Shown here piece by piece: positions 1 through 8,557 of a stretch of DNA of 64,000 nt. The position numbers and the translations under genes are program-made. The stretch's first letter is position 1. Each line of letters begins with the position of its first letter. The notes beneath the pieces were generated by a model. It made no database searches, was not told the origin of the DNA, and saw nothing but the letters and a program-made list of their open reading frames with translations. The stretch is from assembly GCA_002163975.1 (NCBI GenBank), contig CP019636.1:310001-374000 (forward strand), given 5' to 3'. Origin of the DNA: Nostocales cyanobacterium HT-58-2. GTDB lineage: Bacteria; Cyanobacteriota; Cyanobacteriia; Cyanobacteriales; Nostocaceae.

Positions 1-1
1 A

Positions 2-1120
2 AGCTTTAAAGGCGCAATAACTATCAAAACTACCACGGCAGCACCGCAATTTTGGGATGAATTCCAAAGTCGATTTGGTCGTCTTGCAAATTTGACATTA
101 CGCACAATTCAGATTGCAATTATCAACAATACATTTTCAAGCTTGGTTTCTGCTATTGGTAGCGTTGTTTTGTTATGGTTTGGCGGCAATTTGGTAATTA
201 ACCCGGCTGAAAACCTAACTATCGGAAAACTCCTGGCATTTAACGCAATGAATGGTAATTTTCTGAGCTTAATTGCTACTGTCATCATATTTGTAGATGA
301 ATTTACTCGTGCGAAAACCGCTACCCACCGCCTGACAGAAGTTATAGATACCACACCCGAAAATGAAGGCGATGGGAAAAAACCGTTTGCTGAGATTCCA
401 GGAAATGCTGACATTATTTGTCATAAGATTAACTTTCACTATCCAGGTCGGCTTGACCTACTAGAAGACTTTTCTCTAACAATTCCTGGTGGCAAAGTTG
501 TTGCGATAATTGGTAAATCTGGTTGTGGAAAAAGCACCTTAGCTAAAATTCTTGCCAGGTTATATCCAGTACAATCTGGCAATATCCGGATTGGAATTTA
601 TAATTTAGACGATCTTTCTCTTGATTGTCTCAGGCAACAGGTGGTTTTGGTTCCTCAAGATGCTCACTTTTGGAGTCGTTCGATTGTTGAAAACTTCCGT
701 TTAGGAGCGCCGCAATTAACTTTTGAGCAGATTGTGCAAGCCTGTCAAATGACTAATGCTGACGATTTTATTAGTAAATTACCTGACAAATATCAAACTG
801 TTTTAGGTGAATTTGGTGCAAATCTTTCTGGTGGACAACGTCAACGGCTAGCAATAGCACGAGCTATTGCTACAGATCCAGCAATCCTCATTTTAGATGA
901 ATCTACCTCTGGGCTCGATCCAGTCAGTGAGAGCTTGGTGTTGGATAAACTATTAGATTATCGTTGCAGTAAAACCACGATTTTGATTACCCACCGCCCC
1001 AAAGTCATTAATCGAGCTGATTGGGTCGTATTGTTAGAACAGGGTAAGTTGAAAATTCAAGGTTCCTTGGAAGATTTACGCTCAAAACCAGGGGAGCATT
1101 TAGACTTTTTAGTTCCTTAG
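2..1120 (+). CDS. Peptide/bacteriocin-type ABC exporter, C-terminal part (5' end outside window)
   Basis: The reading frame is open to the left edge, so only the end of the transmembrane domain and the nucleotide-binding domain are visible. The visible part shows membrane helices (for example the segment around 120-320), then a Walker A GKSGCGKST near 510-540, the ABC signature LSGGQRQR near 825-845, Walker B LILDES near 888-903 and the H-loop THRP near 990. This order fits a type-I secretion or HetC/HlyB-like exporter that moves a peptide across the inner membrane using ATP. An N-terminal C39 leader-peptidase domain is common in this family but would lie outside the window, so it cannot be confirmed. 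The HlyD adaptor follows 95 bp downstream on the same strand, and the two probably work together. A TTG at 92 is only an internal codon and not a credible start. Confidence 0.85.
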   Translation, partial: SFKGAITIKTTTAAPQFWDEFQSRFGRLANLTLRTIQIAIINNTFSSLVSAIGSVVLLWFGGNLVINPAENLTIGKLLAFNAMNGNFLSLIATVIIFVDEFTRAKTATHRLTEVIDTTPENEGDGKKPFAEIPGNADIICHKINFHYPGRLDLLEDFSLTIPGGKVVAIIGKSGCGKSTLAKILARLYPVQSGNIRIGIYNLDDLSLDCLRQQVVLVPQDAHFWSRSIVENFRLGAPQLTFEQIVQACQMTNADDFISKLPDKYQTVLGEFGANLSGGQRQRLAIARAIATDPAILILDESTSGLDPVSESLVLDKLLDYRCSKTTILITHRPKVINRADWVVLLEQGKLKIQGSLEDLRSKPGEHLDFLVP

Positions 1121-1215
1121 TTGAGACCTGATAATTAATAGAAATAACTAAAAATCAGGAATTATTTGAAATATCGGATCACTAATACATTTGCCTAAAA
1201 ATCCAGTTAGCAATT

Positions 1216-2625
1216 ATGCTTTACACCCATAATCAAAAAATTCGATCCTCAGTTAAAAGTGACGAGTTTCTTCCTCCTATCAGTCCTTGGACATCCTTAA
1301 CAGGAGTGTTTCTTGTTGGGACTGTTGCTGCAGCGGTTGGTCTGGTCTCATTTATAAAATATAATGTCACAGTGAAAGCTGGTGCTATTGTTCGTCCCGT
1401 AGGAGACATCCGGTTAGTGCAACCAGAAATAGAAGGAACTGTCAAAAGTATCCTGGTAAAAGAAAATCAGATGGTCAAGCAGGGTGATGAGATTGCCCGG
1501 CTTGATGATAAGCAACTACAAATTAAAAAGAGCGAGCTGCAAGGCAATATCGAGCAGAGTCAGTTACAACTTACACAAATGTCTGCTCAAATTACGAGTT
1601 TAGACGCTCAGAGAATTGCTGAAAAAAGAGTCATAGAACAGACAGTTTCCTCTGCGAAGGCAGATTTGGCACGCAATCAACGGGATTATCAAGAGCGGCA
1701 AATTACAACTAAAAGCGAGTGGCTTGCAGCAGAAGCAAATTTGCAAAAAGCCCAGGTGGACTTGCAAAAAGCCCAGGTGGATTTGGACTTTGCAAAGGGA
1801 GATCGCGATCGCTATGAGCAGTTGTCCCAAACCGGAGCCATTGGTCGGCGTGAATTTGAACAGAAAAAACTAGTTGTTGAGCAGGCAAAATCAATACTTG
1901 AGGGTGAACGAAAAGCTGTTGACATTGCTCAAGCCAAAGTTCAAGCAGCTAAAGCAGCTCTCAATCCCAGTCAAGCAACGGTGGCGATCGCCTCTGAACG
2001 TATTGCCCAAGAAACTGCCAAAGGTGAAGCAACCATCGCTACTTTGACCAGAGAAAAAGAAGCTTTAAATCAGCGGCGAGTTGAAGTGCAAAATCAACTC
2101 AACCAATATCAAAAAGACCTCCAACAACTTGAGACTCAATTAAAAAGTAGTGTGATTCGTGCTACCAGTGATGGCATCATTCTCAAGCTAAACGTATACA
2201 ATCCTGGTCAAGTTGTGCGCAACAGCAATGCTATTGCCCAAATTGTTCCCCAAAATGCTCCTCTAGTCATTAAAGCTGTGATTCCTACTAGTGAAATTCA
2301 AAAGGTCGCAGTTGCTCAAAAAGTGCAATTGCGAGTTGAAGCCTGTCCTTATCCTGATTACGGTACTCTTCAAGGTGTTGTCAGCGCCATTTCTCCAGAC
2401 GCCATGACACAAAACAATCATTCAGCTACGGGAACAACTGGTTCTGCAACCGCTGGTGTTAGCTATTTTGAAGCGACAGTCAAGCCGGAAACTCACACAT
2501 TCGGACATGGCAAACATGAATGCCATCTTCAAGCCGGAATGACTGCGACAGCTGATATTCTTTCTAAAGAAGAGACAGCACTGCAATTTTTGCTAAGAAA
2601 GGCAAGGTTAATGACTGATTTGTGA
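1216..2625 (+). CDS. HlyD family periplasmic adaptor (membrane fusion) protein
   Basis: This 469-residue protein has one N-terminal membrane anchor (about residues 30-50), a split biotinyl-lipoyl-like motif (EGTVKSILVKENQMVKQGDE and, after the hairpin, a VIRATSDGIILKLNVYNPGQ-like half of which only key parts are cited) and a long Gln/Lys/Glu-rich coiled-coil hairpin between about 95 and 310. The C-terminal beta-barrel region runs to the stop. Such adaptors link an inner-membrane ABC exporter to an outer-membrane channel of the TolC type. The gene directly follows the exporter at 2-1120, so the pair forms a type-I-like secretion unit. Its stop lies only 9 bp from the stop of the converging minus-strand permease gene. 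No TolC gene is present in the window. Confidence 0.88.
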   Translation: MLYTHNQKIRSSVKSDEFLPPISPWTSLTGVFLVGTVAAAVGLVSFIKYNVTVKAGAIVRPVGDIRLVQPEIEGTVKSILVKENQMVKQGDEIARLDDKQLQIKKSELQGNIEQSQLQLTQMSAQITSLDAQRIAEKRVIEQTVSSAKADLARNQRDYQERQITTKSEWLAAEANLQKAQVDLQKAQVDLDFAKGDRDRYEQLSQTGAIGRREFEQKKLVVEQAKSILEGERKAVDIAQAKVQAAKAALNPSQATVAIASERIAQETAKGEATIATLTREKEALNQRRVEVQNQLNQYQKDLQQLETQLKSSVIRATSDGIILKLNVYNPGQVVRNSNAIAQIVPQNAPLVIKAVIPTSEIQKVAVAQKVQLRVEACPYPDYGTLQGVVSAISPDAMTQNNHSATGTTGSATAGVSYFEATVKPETHTFGHGKHECHLQAGMTATADILSKEETALQFLLRKARLMTDL

Positions 2626-2634
2626 GTAGCTATC

Positions 2635-3807
2635 TCATGATTCACGCAAAGCTTTAACCGGATCGAGTTGACTAGCACGCATGGCGGGTAAAAAACAAGC
2701 TCCCATACCTACCAACAAAGCCGAACTCAAAGATAAAACAGCTGTTTGGCTCTCAAATCGGTATGGCAAATTAAATGTATCAGCAATGACTAGTGTCAAT
2801 CCATGCACTGAGATGATTGCGGCTATTCCCCCCACTAAGCTTAAAATGACCGCTTCCAAAATGAATTGCTGTAATATCTCTAGTTTCGTTGCGCCAACAG
2901 CTCGTCTCACACCGATTTCTGCGGTACGCTCAATGACAGAAGCTATTGTGATATTGGCAATACCGACACCAGCAATAAGTAGCGAAATGATTCCTACGGC
3001 AATGAGTCCTCGCGTAGCAAGTTCTAAAGTCTCTTGTTGCTGGATAATATCTTCTACATTGTTCGAGGCATAAATATCTGACCCTGAAAGACGTTGCTTT
3101 AACAATTGTGTTGCAGACTCTTCCAACTTTTTCATGTCTTTGAGGGTGTAGGGGCGTATTGAAATTTCATCAATACTTTGGCTACCAGACATGGCACTGT
3201 AAGTTGAAATTGGCATCAGTAAACTACCTTGAGGTTGTTCCCCCACGTTCAGTTTAGTTTCCATCACTCCAACAATTAAAAATAATCTTTCTGAAGTAAA
3301 TATGAGTTTGCCAATAGGATTTTCACCAGGGAAAAGTTTATCCTCCAGAAATTTATCAATCACCGCTACTGGTCGATAGTTAACAAAATCAGCAGCATCA
3401 AAAAAACGACCTTTTAACAGTTTTCTACCAGAAGTGAGCAAGTAATTTTGAGAAACAGCCAGTATCAACGCTTTGCTTATTCGATTTTGAAAGATGACTT
3501 GCTCAGACATGACATAATCGTAAGCACTCATGACCTGCGCATTTTTTATCCGTTTTTGCAAAAATTCCATATCCTCCAACTTTGGTTGCCTGCCTGTTGC
3601 TTCCGAGAGATAAACAGATACTTGCGGTGCTTCTCGCTCTGCTAACTGCTTGGCAATGACAGCACGGCTAATGTTACTTACCTGAAGTGTTGCATTCACT
3701 GCCGCTACACCCATGAATACGCCGAGAGTGGTTAAGGAAGACCGGACTCGGTTACTGAACAATGATTTAAAGGTGAGGACAACAAGGTCCTGAAGAGAAA
3801 CGCTCAT
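2635..3807 (-). CDS. FtsX/MacB-like ABC transporter permease, DevC-type
   Basis: This 390-residue protein has the usual layout of MacB/FtsX permeases: one N-terminal transmembrane helix (about 18-40), a large periplasmic domain (about 45-265) and three C-terminal helices (about 270-380). The RTAEIGVRRAVGA motif just after the second helix is typical of the family. It has no nucleotide-binding domain, so it needs a separate ATPase. It is the last gene of the minus-strand lasso cluster, 103 bp after the adaptor gene. In cyanobacterial DevBCA systems the order is adaptor, permease, ATPase, but here the ATPase gene is missing and a convergent gene starts at once. It may borrow an ATPase encoded elsewhere. 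The role in exporting the lasso product is inferred from position. Confidence 0.85.
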   Translation of the reverse strand: MSVSLQDLVVLTFKSLFSNRVRSSLTTLGVFMGVAAVNATLQVSNISRAVIAKQLAEREAPQVSVYLSEATGRQPKLEDMEFLQKRIKNAQVMSAYDYVMSEQVIFQNRISKALILAVSQNYLLTSGRKLLKGRFFDAADFVNYRPVAVIDKFLEDKLFPGENPIGKLIFTSERLFLIVGVMETKLNVGEQPQGSLLMPISTYSAMSGSQSIDEISIRPYTLKDMKKLEESATQLLKQRLSGSDIYASNNVEDIIQQQETLELATRGLIAVGIISLLIAGVGIANITIASVIERTAEIGVRRAVGATKLEILQQFILEAVILSLVGGIAAIISVHGLTLVIADTFNLPYRFESQTAVLSLSSALLVGMGACFLPAMRASQLDPVKALRES

Positions 3808-3910
3808 ATAGAAGAGTCAGGGAAAGATGGAGTGATACCCGTTTCACTTTGAGGTTGATACAAACGGGGAGCAGGGGAACAGGGACCAGGGAGGCAATTT
3901 ACAAAGTTAA

Positions 3911-5395
3911 CTAGTCAACTGATGAACCTTCTTGTACTGGCATTCCTGGCTCTAGTTCAGTTTCAGGCGGAGGTAGTATGACTTGCTCGCCTGGTTTTAA
4001 TCCAGATTTTACCTCTACAGTCGTTGCTCCCTCTATTCCTAAAGTCACATCCTGCTTCTGAGCCTTGCCTTGATTGTCACGTACCCAAACATAGGGTTGA
4101 CCTTCAGAGCGTTGAATTGCTTCTAATTTCAAAGCCACTACATTCTGGTGTTGCTGTACAATGAGTTCCACACTGACTTGACTACCAGGAATTAAGGTGT
4201 GAGTTGGTTTGTCTAGCTGCACAGTTATAGGTACTCTCGCTTGAGGTGATTGGCTCGCTGACTGACTAGGCGCTGATCCTTCAGAAGTGGCGATCGCTTG
4301 GGGATAGACACTTTGCACTCGTCCGAGAAATGTCTGCGAGTTGGGACCGAGAACTTTGACGCGAGCCAGTTGATTGACTCGAACTTTGGCAGCGTCAAGC
4401 GTTGCTAGCTGGAGTCTCACCTTTTCTTGGGTAGGGTCGCCTAGTGTGAGTAAAACATCACCAAACTTAATGCCATCTCCATCTTTGACTTTAATGTCTA
4501 GAATTTTCCCTGTAATGGGTGCATTGATGATGTTATTTTGCAGTTGCTTTTGAATACTTTGTCTCTCAACTTGCAGGCGCTGGAGTTCTTCGCTTGAAGT
4601 CTTGACTTCTGACTGAGCTTGTCGCAGTTCGGACAGAGCAGTTAAAACGCTATTTTGCGATTTTGAAGAGCTCTGTTCCAGAACCAGGCGCTGAAGTTCA
4701 GACATTTGGGTACTGACTGCTAACTCTGCATCCCTCAGATTAGCCTGATCTTCACGCAGTTTTGCTTGCTGCTGTTGGAGTTCATTGCCAGGAACAACAC
4801 CTGTTGCTGCCAGAACTTTCAAATTTTGAAGTTTCTTTTGGTCCGCAGCAAGCCTTTCTTTTGCTTCATCAATTTTTTGACGGCTACGTGCCAAATTCAG
4901 TTTCTGTTTGTGAATCTCCAATTGTTGTTGTTTGACACGCTCTGGAACTTCCTTCATCGTGGCAGCCAGCTTTTGTTGTGCTTCGCCAACTTTCTGACGG
5001 TTACGTGTGAGAATGAGTTCTTGTCGCCGAATCAGTAAAGCCTGTCCAGAAAGGCTCGTTCGTTCCTGTGGGTTGCGCAGAATCAGCAACTTTTGACCGG
5101 ATACAACGCGATCGCCAACCTTTACCAGAACCTGCTGTACTGCAACTTCTCCTGGTGACTTTAGGCTTTGTTGACTCCCCATCTCTACAATCCCACTTTC
5201 ATTAATTGCAATTTCAACATTGCTTTTGCTGGCTGTGATGATAGGTACTTTGAGTTTGGCAGTATGATTATTTAAATTTGAAATGTAAAATAGCCAACCA
5301 CAAAGGCTGGACAAAGCGAAAATTCCTGACCAAAGTAACCATCGAGTTCCGATCTGGAATTTGTTTTGACTTTTACCTTGCTGCTCGATATTCAA
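3911..5395 (-). CDS. HlyD/MacA-like membrane fusion protein, DevB-type
   Basis: This 494-residue adaptor has an N-terminal cytoplasmic stretch and one membrane anchor (about residues 19-40), a lipoyl-like half-motif (about 75-105), a very long coiled-coil hairpin rich in Gln, Leu, Lys and Glu (about 110-285), a second lipoyl half (about 290-320), then beta-barrel and membrane-proximal domains ending in a Pro/Glu-rich tail. This is the MacA/DevB architecture that bridges an inner-membrane ABC permease and an outer-membrane channel. It sits between the lasso ABC exporter (66 bp upstream) and the FtsX-type permease (103 bp downstream), all on the minus strand, so co-transcription is likely. It may carry the mature lasso peptide beyond the periplasm in this double-membrane organism. 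That role is inferred. Confidence 0.85.
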   Translation of the reverse strand: MNIEQQGKSQNKFQIGTRWLLWSGIFALSSLCGWLFYISNLNNHTAKLKVPIITASKSNVEIAINESGIVEMGSQQSLKSPGEVAVQQVLVKVGDRVVSGQKLLILRNPQERTSLSGQALLIRRQELILTRNRQKVGEAQQKLAATMKEVPERVKQQQLEIHKQKLNLARSRQKIDEAKERLAADQKKLQNLKVLAATGVVPGNELQQQQAKLREDQANLRDAELAVSTQMSELQRLVLEQSSSKSQNSVLTALSELRQAQSEVKTSSEELQRLQVERQSIQKQLQNNIINAPITGKILDIKVKDGDGIKFGDVLLTLGDPTQEKVRLQLATLDAAKVRVNQLARVKVLGPNSQTFLGRVQSVYPQAIATSEGSAPSQSASQSPQARVPITVQLDKPTHTLIPGSQVSVELIVQQHQNVVALKLEAIQRSEGQPYVWVRDNQGKAQKQDVTLGIEGATTVEVKSGLKPGEQVILPPPETELEPGMPVQEGSSVD

Positions 5396-5461
5396 AGCTT
5401 CAATCCTGCTTATAGTTGCAAAATTTTGTTGTGATAACTTAACAAAAGTGAAAACTTCAGC

Positions 5462-7282
5462 TTAGAGGCTGTAATGTTTTGCCTGCATATTCCAAAGCGT
5501 GGCATACTCGCCTCCGCGCCGTAAGAGTTCTTGGTGAGTTCCCTCTTCGATTAAACGACCAGCCTTTAAAACTAAGATACGGTCAGCCATACGTACAGAG
5601 GCTAATCGGTGGGTGATCAACAGAGTTGTCTTACCTTCAGCTAGCTCAACAAAGCGATGATAAATCTCGTACTCGCTGCGTGGATCAAGTGCAGCTGTCG
5701 GCTCATCGAGTATGAGTAGCTGAGCTCGTTTGCGGACAAAGGCTCGGGATAGAGCTAATTTCTGCCATTCACCACCGGAAAGTTCTGTACCGCCGAACTG
5801 CTTACCCAGAGGAGTGTTTTCTTTTGTTGAAAACTTTTCGACTACCCCAACCATACCAGCTTTTTCGATTGCGTATCTGAGCGTCTCTGGATGTTCCAGA
5901 ACTGTCAGATCTCCTAAAGCAATATTTTCCCCTAGTGTAAGTGCGTATCGACCAAAGTCTTGAAACACTGCCGCAATCTGGTGCCGCCACTCATTCAAGT
6001 TTAACTCTCTCAAATCTACACCATCAACCAAGATGACCCCTTCTGTGGGGTCGTATAGCCTGGTGAGTAGTTTTACTAAGGTGCTTTTGCCAGCTCCATT
6101 TTCCCCAACAATTGCTACTGTTTCATTGGGGTAAAGGGTAAAGGAAATATCTTTCAAAGCCGACCGATTGTCTGGGTAGGAAAAGTGAACTTTTTTAAAG
6201 CTAATGCCATATTGAATCGGGTTTGGGACTGGTGTTCCTGGGACACACAGTACCATTGATGGTTCTTTATTTAGGAAGTTGAAAAACTGTTCCATATACA
6301 ACAGAGTTTCATACAGTTCTAACCAGGTCCTGACAAACTCTTCGAGACTTCGCTGGAAGCTAGCCAGCGATTCTATAAACAAAAGCACGCTTCCTGGACT
6401 GATCTGTCTTCTAAAAGCCTGTTGCACTACCCAGTAAAAGGCAAAACCATTTCCGAGAGTACTCACAAGAGCTAAGCTAGTTGACCAAAGAGCTTGCTTT
6501 TCCCGCAGATGACGCATAGATTGATGTAAAGACTGGAATGCTCGCAGGTAACCACCAATAAAGAATGAACCTAGCTTAAATAGCCGTACTTCCTTGGCAT
6601 AGGTATCAGTAAGCATCACCGATGTGCAATATTGCATCCGCCGCGCTTGTGGACTATTTTCAAACAAAGTTAGCCAAATTTTCGTCTCATACTGGAAAGA
6701 AACAACTATCTGAGGTATTGCGGCGATCGCAATGACAAACGGAATCCAAAACCCCAGGGGAGCTAGTAGAGCCACCATAGCTACCAGAGTAATGAAAGAC
6801 TGACCTCCCTCAGCTAAATTCTGAAGTAAGTTCAGCGGTTGATAGCTAAGTTCCTTTTGGAGAAGCTGTAGCTCGTCGTAAAACTTAGGATCTTCAAAAT
6901 GAGTCAGGTCGGCAAAAGTATCCGCTTTATGCATCAAAAGTAAGCTGATATGAGCCGTGACCTTATCGTTAATATTACCCTGAACTGCTTGTATCCAAGG
7001 GTTTAAAAGATATTCTAACAGCAAAGCTCCGACCCATCCTGCTACCAAAAGACCAACTGATACTTGCTCTAAATTTTCCCTTTGAGTCAAAGCTGTTGCT
7101 ACTGTATCTACTACTAACTTGCTAATCCAGATACTGAGTGCAGGAACAAGCCCCTGCAACAAAACCGCAGCACCAATAAAGACTGTTTCTCCTGGCGCTG
7201 CTGTCCATAATAATTTTAAACAACGAAATAAAGCTCTAGTGTAGTCGTGCAGAGAGTCAAGCCAGTCTCTAAAATCAATCAT
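5462..7282 (-). CDS. Lasso peptide ABC exporter (LasD-like), fused TMD-NBD
   Basis: This 606-residue half-transporter has six predicted membrane helices in the first ~330 residues and an ATPase domain after that: Walker A GENGAGKST, signature LSGGEWQKLALSR, Walker B LLILDEPTAALD and H-loop THRL. No C39 peptidase domain is present, as expected because lasso leaders are removed by the B2 protease. Its place right after B1 and B2 on the same strand fits the D gene of lasso clusters, which exports the mature peptide and gives self-immunity. The start ATG at 7282 is preceded by an AAGGA site about eight bases away. A 347-bp gap separates it from B2, so it may have its own promoter. Confidence 0.85.
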   Translation of the reverse strand: MIDFRDWLDSLHDYTRALFRCLKLLWTAAPGETVFIGAAVLLQGLVPALSIWISKLVVDTVATALTQRENLEQVSVGLLVAGWVGALLLEYLLNPWIQAVQGNINDKVTAHISLLLMHKADTFADLTHFEDPKFYDELQLLQKELSYQPLNLLQNLAEGGQSFITLVAMVALLAPLGFWIPFVIAIAAIPQIVVSFQYETKIWLTLFENSPQARRMQYCTSVMLTDTYAKEVRLFKLGSFFIGGYLRAFQSLHQSMRHLREKQALWSTSLALVSTLGNGFAFYWVVQQAFRRQISPGSVLLFIESLASFQRSLEEFVRTWLELYETLLYMEQFFNFLNKEPSMVLCVPGTPVPNPIQYGISFKKVHFSYPDNRSALKDISFTLYPNETVAIVGENGAGKSTLVKLLTRLYDPTEGVILVDGVDLRELNLNEWRHQIAAVFQDFGRYALTLGENIALGDLTVLEHPETLRYAIEKAGMVGVVEKFSTKENTPLGKQFGGTELSGGEWQKLALSRAFVRKRAQLLILDEPTAALDPRSEYEIYHRFVELAEGKTTLLITHRLASVRMADRILVLKAGRLIEEGTHQELLRRGGEYATLWNMQAKHYSL

Positions 7283-7629
7283 TAATTTAATCCTTTTTTG
7301 TACGCCTTCAGGATAAATTATTCATGTGGAACATGAAAGTTCCAATTTGGCGATTGGGCTTGAAGCTTTGACCCTTTTGACTCAGTTGAATGCCAAAAAG
7401 TACTAATTGTTGCTTGTATTTTACGGAAAATTCCAACTCTCATAGAGTTAGAACTTTTTAACTAACTTTAGTTACCATCACCTAAGACCAAAAACTATAT
7501 GTAGCAAGCTTTTGAGACTAATCTCATTGTTGTTGCACATTTGCTCTAAGTCTTATGGTAGGCTTAATTTCTCATTCTGTCGCCAATTTTGAAAACTTTG
7601 CTCAAAATAAGTTAACACTAAAATCTATC
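7283..7629. other. Intergenic gap between lasso B2 and D
   Basis: No gene is supported here. The stretch is AT-rich and carries an AAGGA ribosome site for the exporter gene near its left end. It could hold a separate promoter for the exporter and adaptor genes, but no clear -10/-35 pair or operator was recognised. Confidence 0.4.
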
Positions 7630-8049
7630 TTAAGCAGTAAGCAATTTTCTGAAGTGGTATTCAAAATTATCCACCTCACGGAATGGTGTACCACCAATCT
7701 CTACCCATGCATGAGCTTGAAATGCTTCACTCGACACACCTATACACCAAGTTGATGATAAGCCTCTAGTTAGAGCAAAGAGCACAAATGCCAAAGAGAA
7801 TTCTAGGCATGCCACTCTTCCTAATAGCAAAAAACTGGATTCACGCACTGCTTCCCATACAATATCTGCCTCAGCATTTGTGATTTCACGACAGCAGTAC
7901 CTCTTCAATGCAGTTAGGATTTTACTAATCCTTGAAATACTTAGACAACGTGTAGCGATGTATGCAACTATGATAGTCAATAGACCTGTTAAACGCTCAT
8001 GCCATCTCAGACTTACGCCAATGGGAGTTAATGACATTCTATCATCCAT
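7630..8049 (-). CDS. Lasso peptide biosynthesis B2 protein (transglutaminase-like leader protease)
   Basis: This 139-residue protein matches the B2 family, cysteine proteases that cut the leader from the lasso precursor at the Thr(-2) site. The expected triad is visible: Cys81 in RVACLEFSLA, His113 in FQAHAWVEIGG and probably Asp127 in REVDNFEY. The N-terminal part holds a hydrophobic segment (about 20-36). Length and motif order agree with stand-alone B2 proteins. The ATG at 8049 has a GAGGG site seven bases upstream. It lies 92 bp downstream of the B1 gene, in the order C-B1-B2-D known from split-B lasso clusters. It acts in the cytoplasm with B1, which presents the leader. Confidence 0.9.
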   Translation of the reverse strand: MDDRMSLTPIGVSLRWHERLTGLLTIIVAYIATRCLSISRISKILTALKRYCCREITNAEADIVWEAVRESSFLLLGRVACLEFSLAFVLFALTRGLSSTWCIGVSSEAFQAHAWVEIGGTPFREVDNFEYHFRKLLTA

Positions 8050-8141
8050 GATATCCCTCGCAATGTTAGAAATTAGAAAGTAAGCTTTCTATGGGTATAC
8101 AGCATTACTTTTTTATTTAATTTCGCTTTATTTAGTTTTGC

Positions 8142-8408
8142 TTAAGTTTTTGTTTCTAGCAGACCAGCTTTGAGAAGATTGTCTACCAAAGCCTCCATGT
8201 CTTTTATGATAACATCTGAAGGACCTTCATATAAATTTAGAATCTCCTTGAGTGTCTCTTCAACTGAACCTGATTTCATTAGCGATTTCCAAAAATCAGC
8301 GGCACTATCATTCAAAGCATAATAAATATTCCTTCGAGCATCTAATAGGATTGCACTTTCTTCAAAAAATGTTGTATAAACGTCAGGAGGAATGCAAATT
8401 TCTTTCAT
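8142..8408 (-). CDS. Lasso peptide B1 protein, PqqD-like RRE (leader-recognition) protein
   Basis: This 88-residue protein has the PqqD/RRE fold pattern: a short beta-hairpin region with LLDARRNIYYALNDSAADFW, followed by two or three helices that include a SVEETLKEIL segment and an acidic C-terminal helix. RRE proteins bind the leader peptide, usually at a conserved YxxP...LxxxG segment, and deliver it to the protease and cyclase. The precursor at 11213 carries a matching YSQPEIIEIGDV stretch. The gene lies 149 bp after the cyclase and 92 bp before B2, all on the minus strand. The ATG at 8408 follows a GAGGA site. The family call is firm; binding to this particular leader is inferred. Confidence 0.87.
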   Translation of the reverse strand: MKEICIPPDVYTTFFEESAILLDARRNIYYALNDSAADFWKSLMKSGSVEETLKEILNLYEGPSDVIIKDMEALVDNLLKAGLLETKT

Positions 8409-8557
8409 TGACTTTCCTCAGCTATCAATTTTAATTGAAAACTATGTTGTACTTTCATAAAGTGATAAAGCTTTTTTCTAAGCTAAAGAAATAAGAGTTA
8501 CACTATCTCATGAGGTGAGATTTGTTGAGAAATATCCTGTCAGTTATGCTGTTTATG

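Noticed and set aside
5462..7282. Second C39-type bacteriocin exporter
   Set aside because: There is no peptidase domain and the position matches the lasso D gene.
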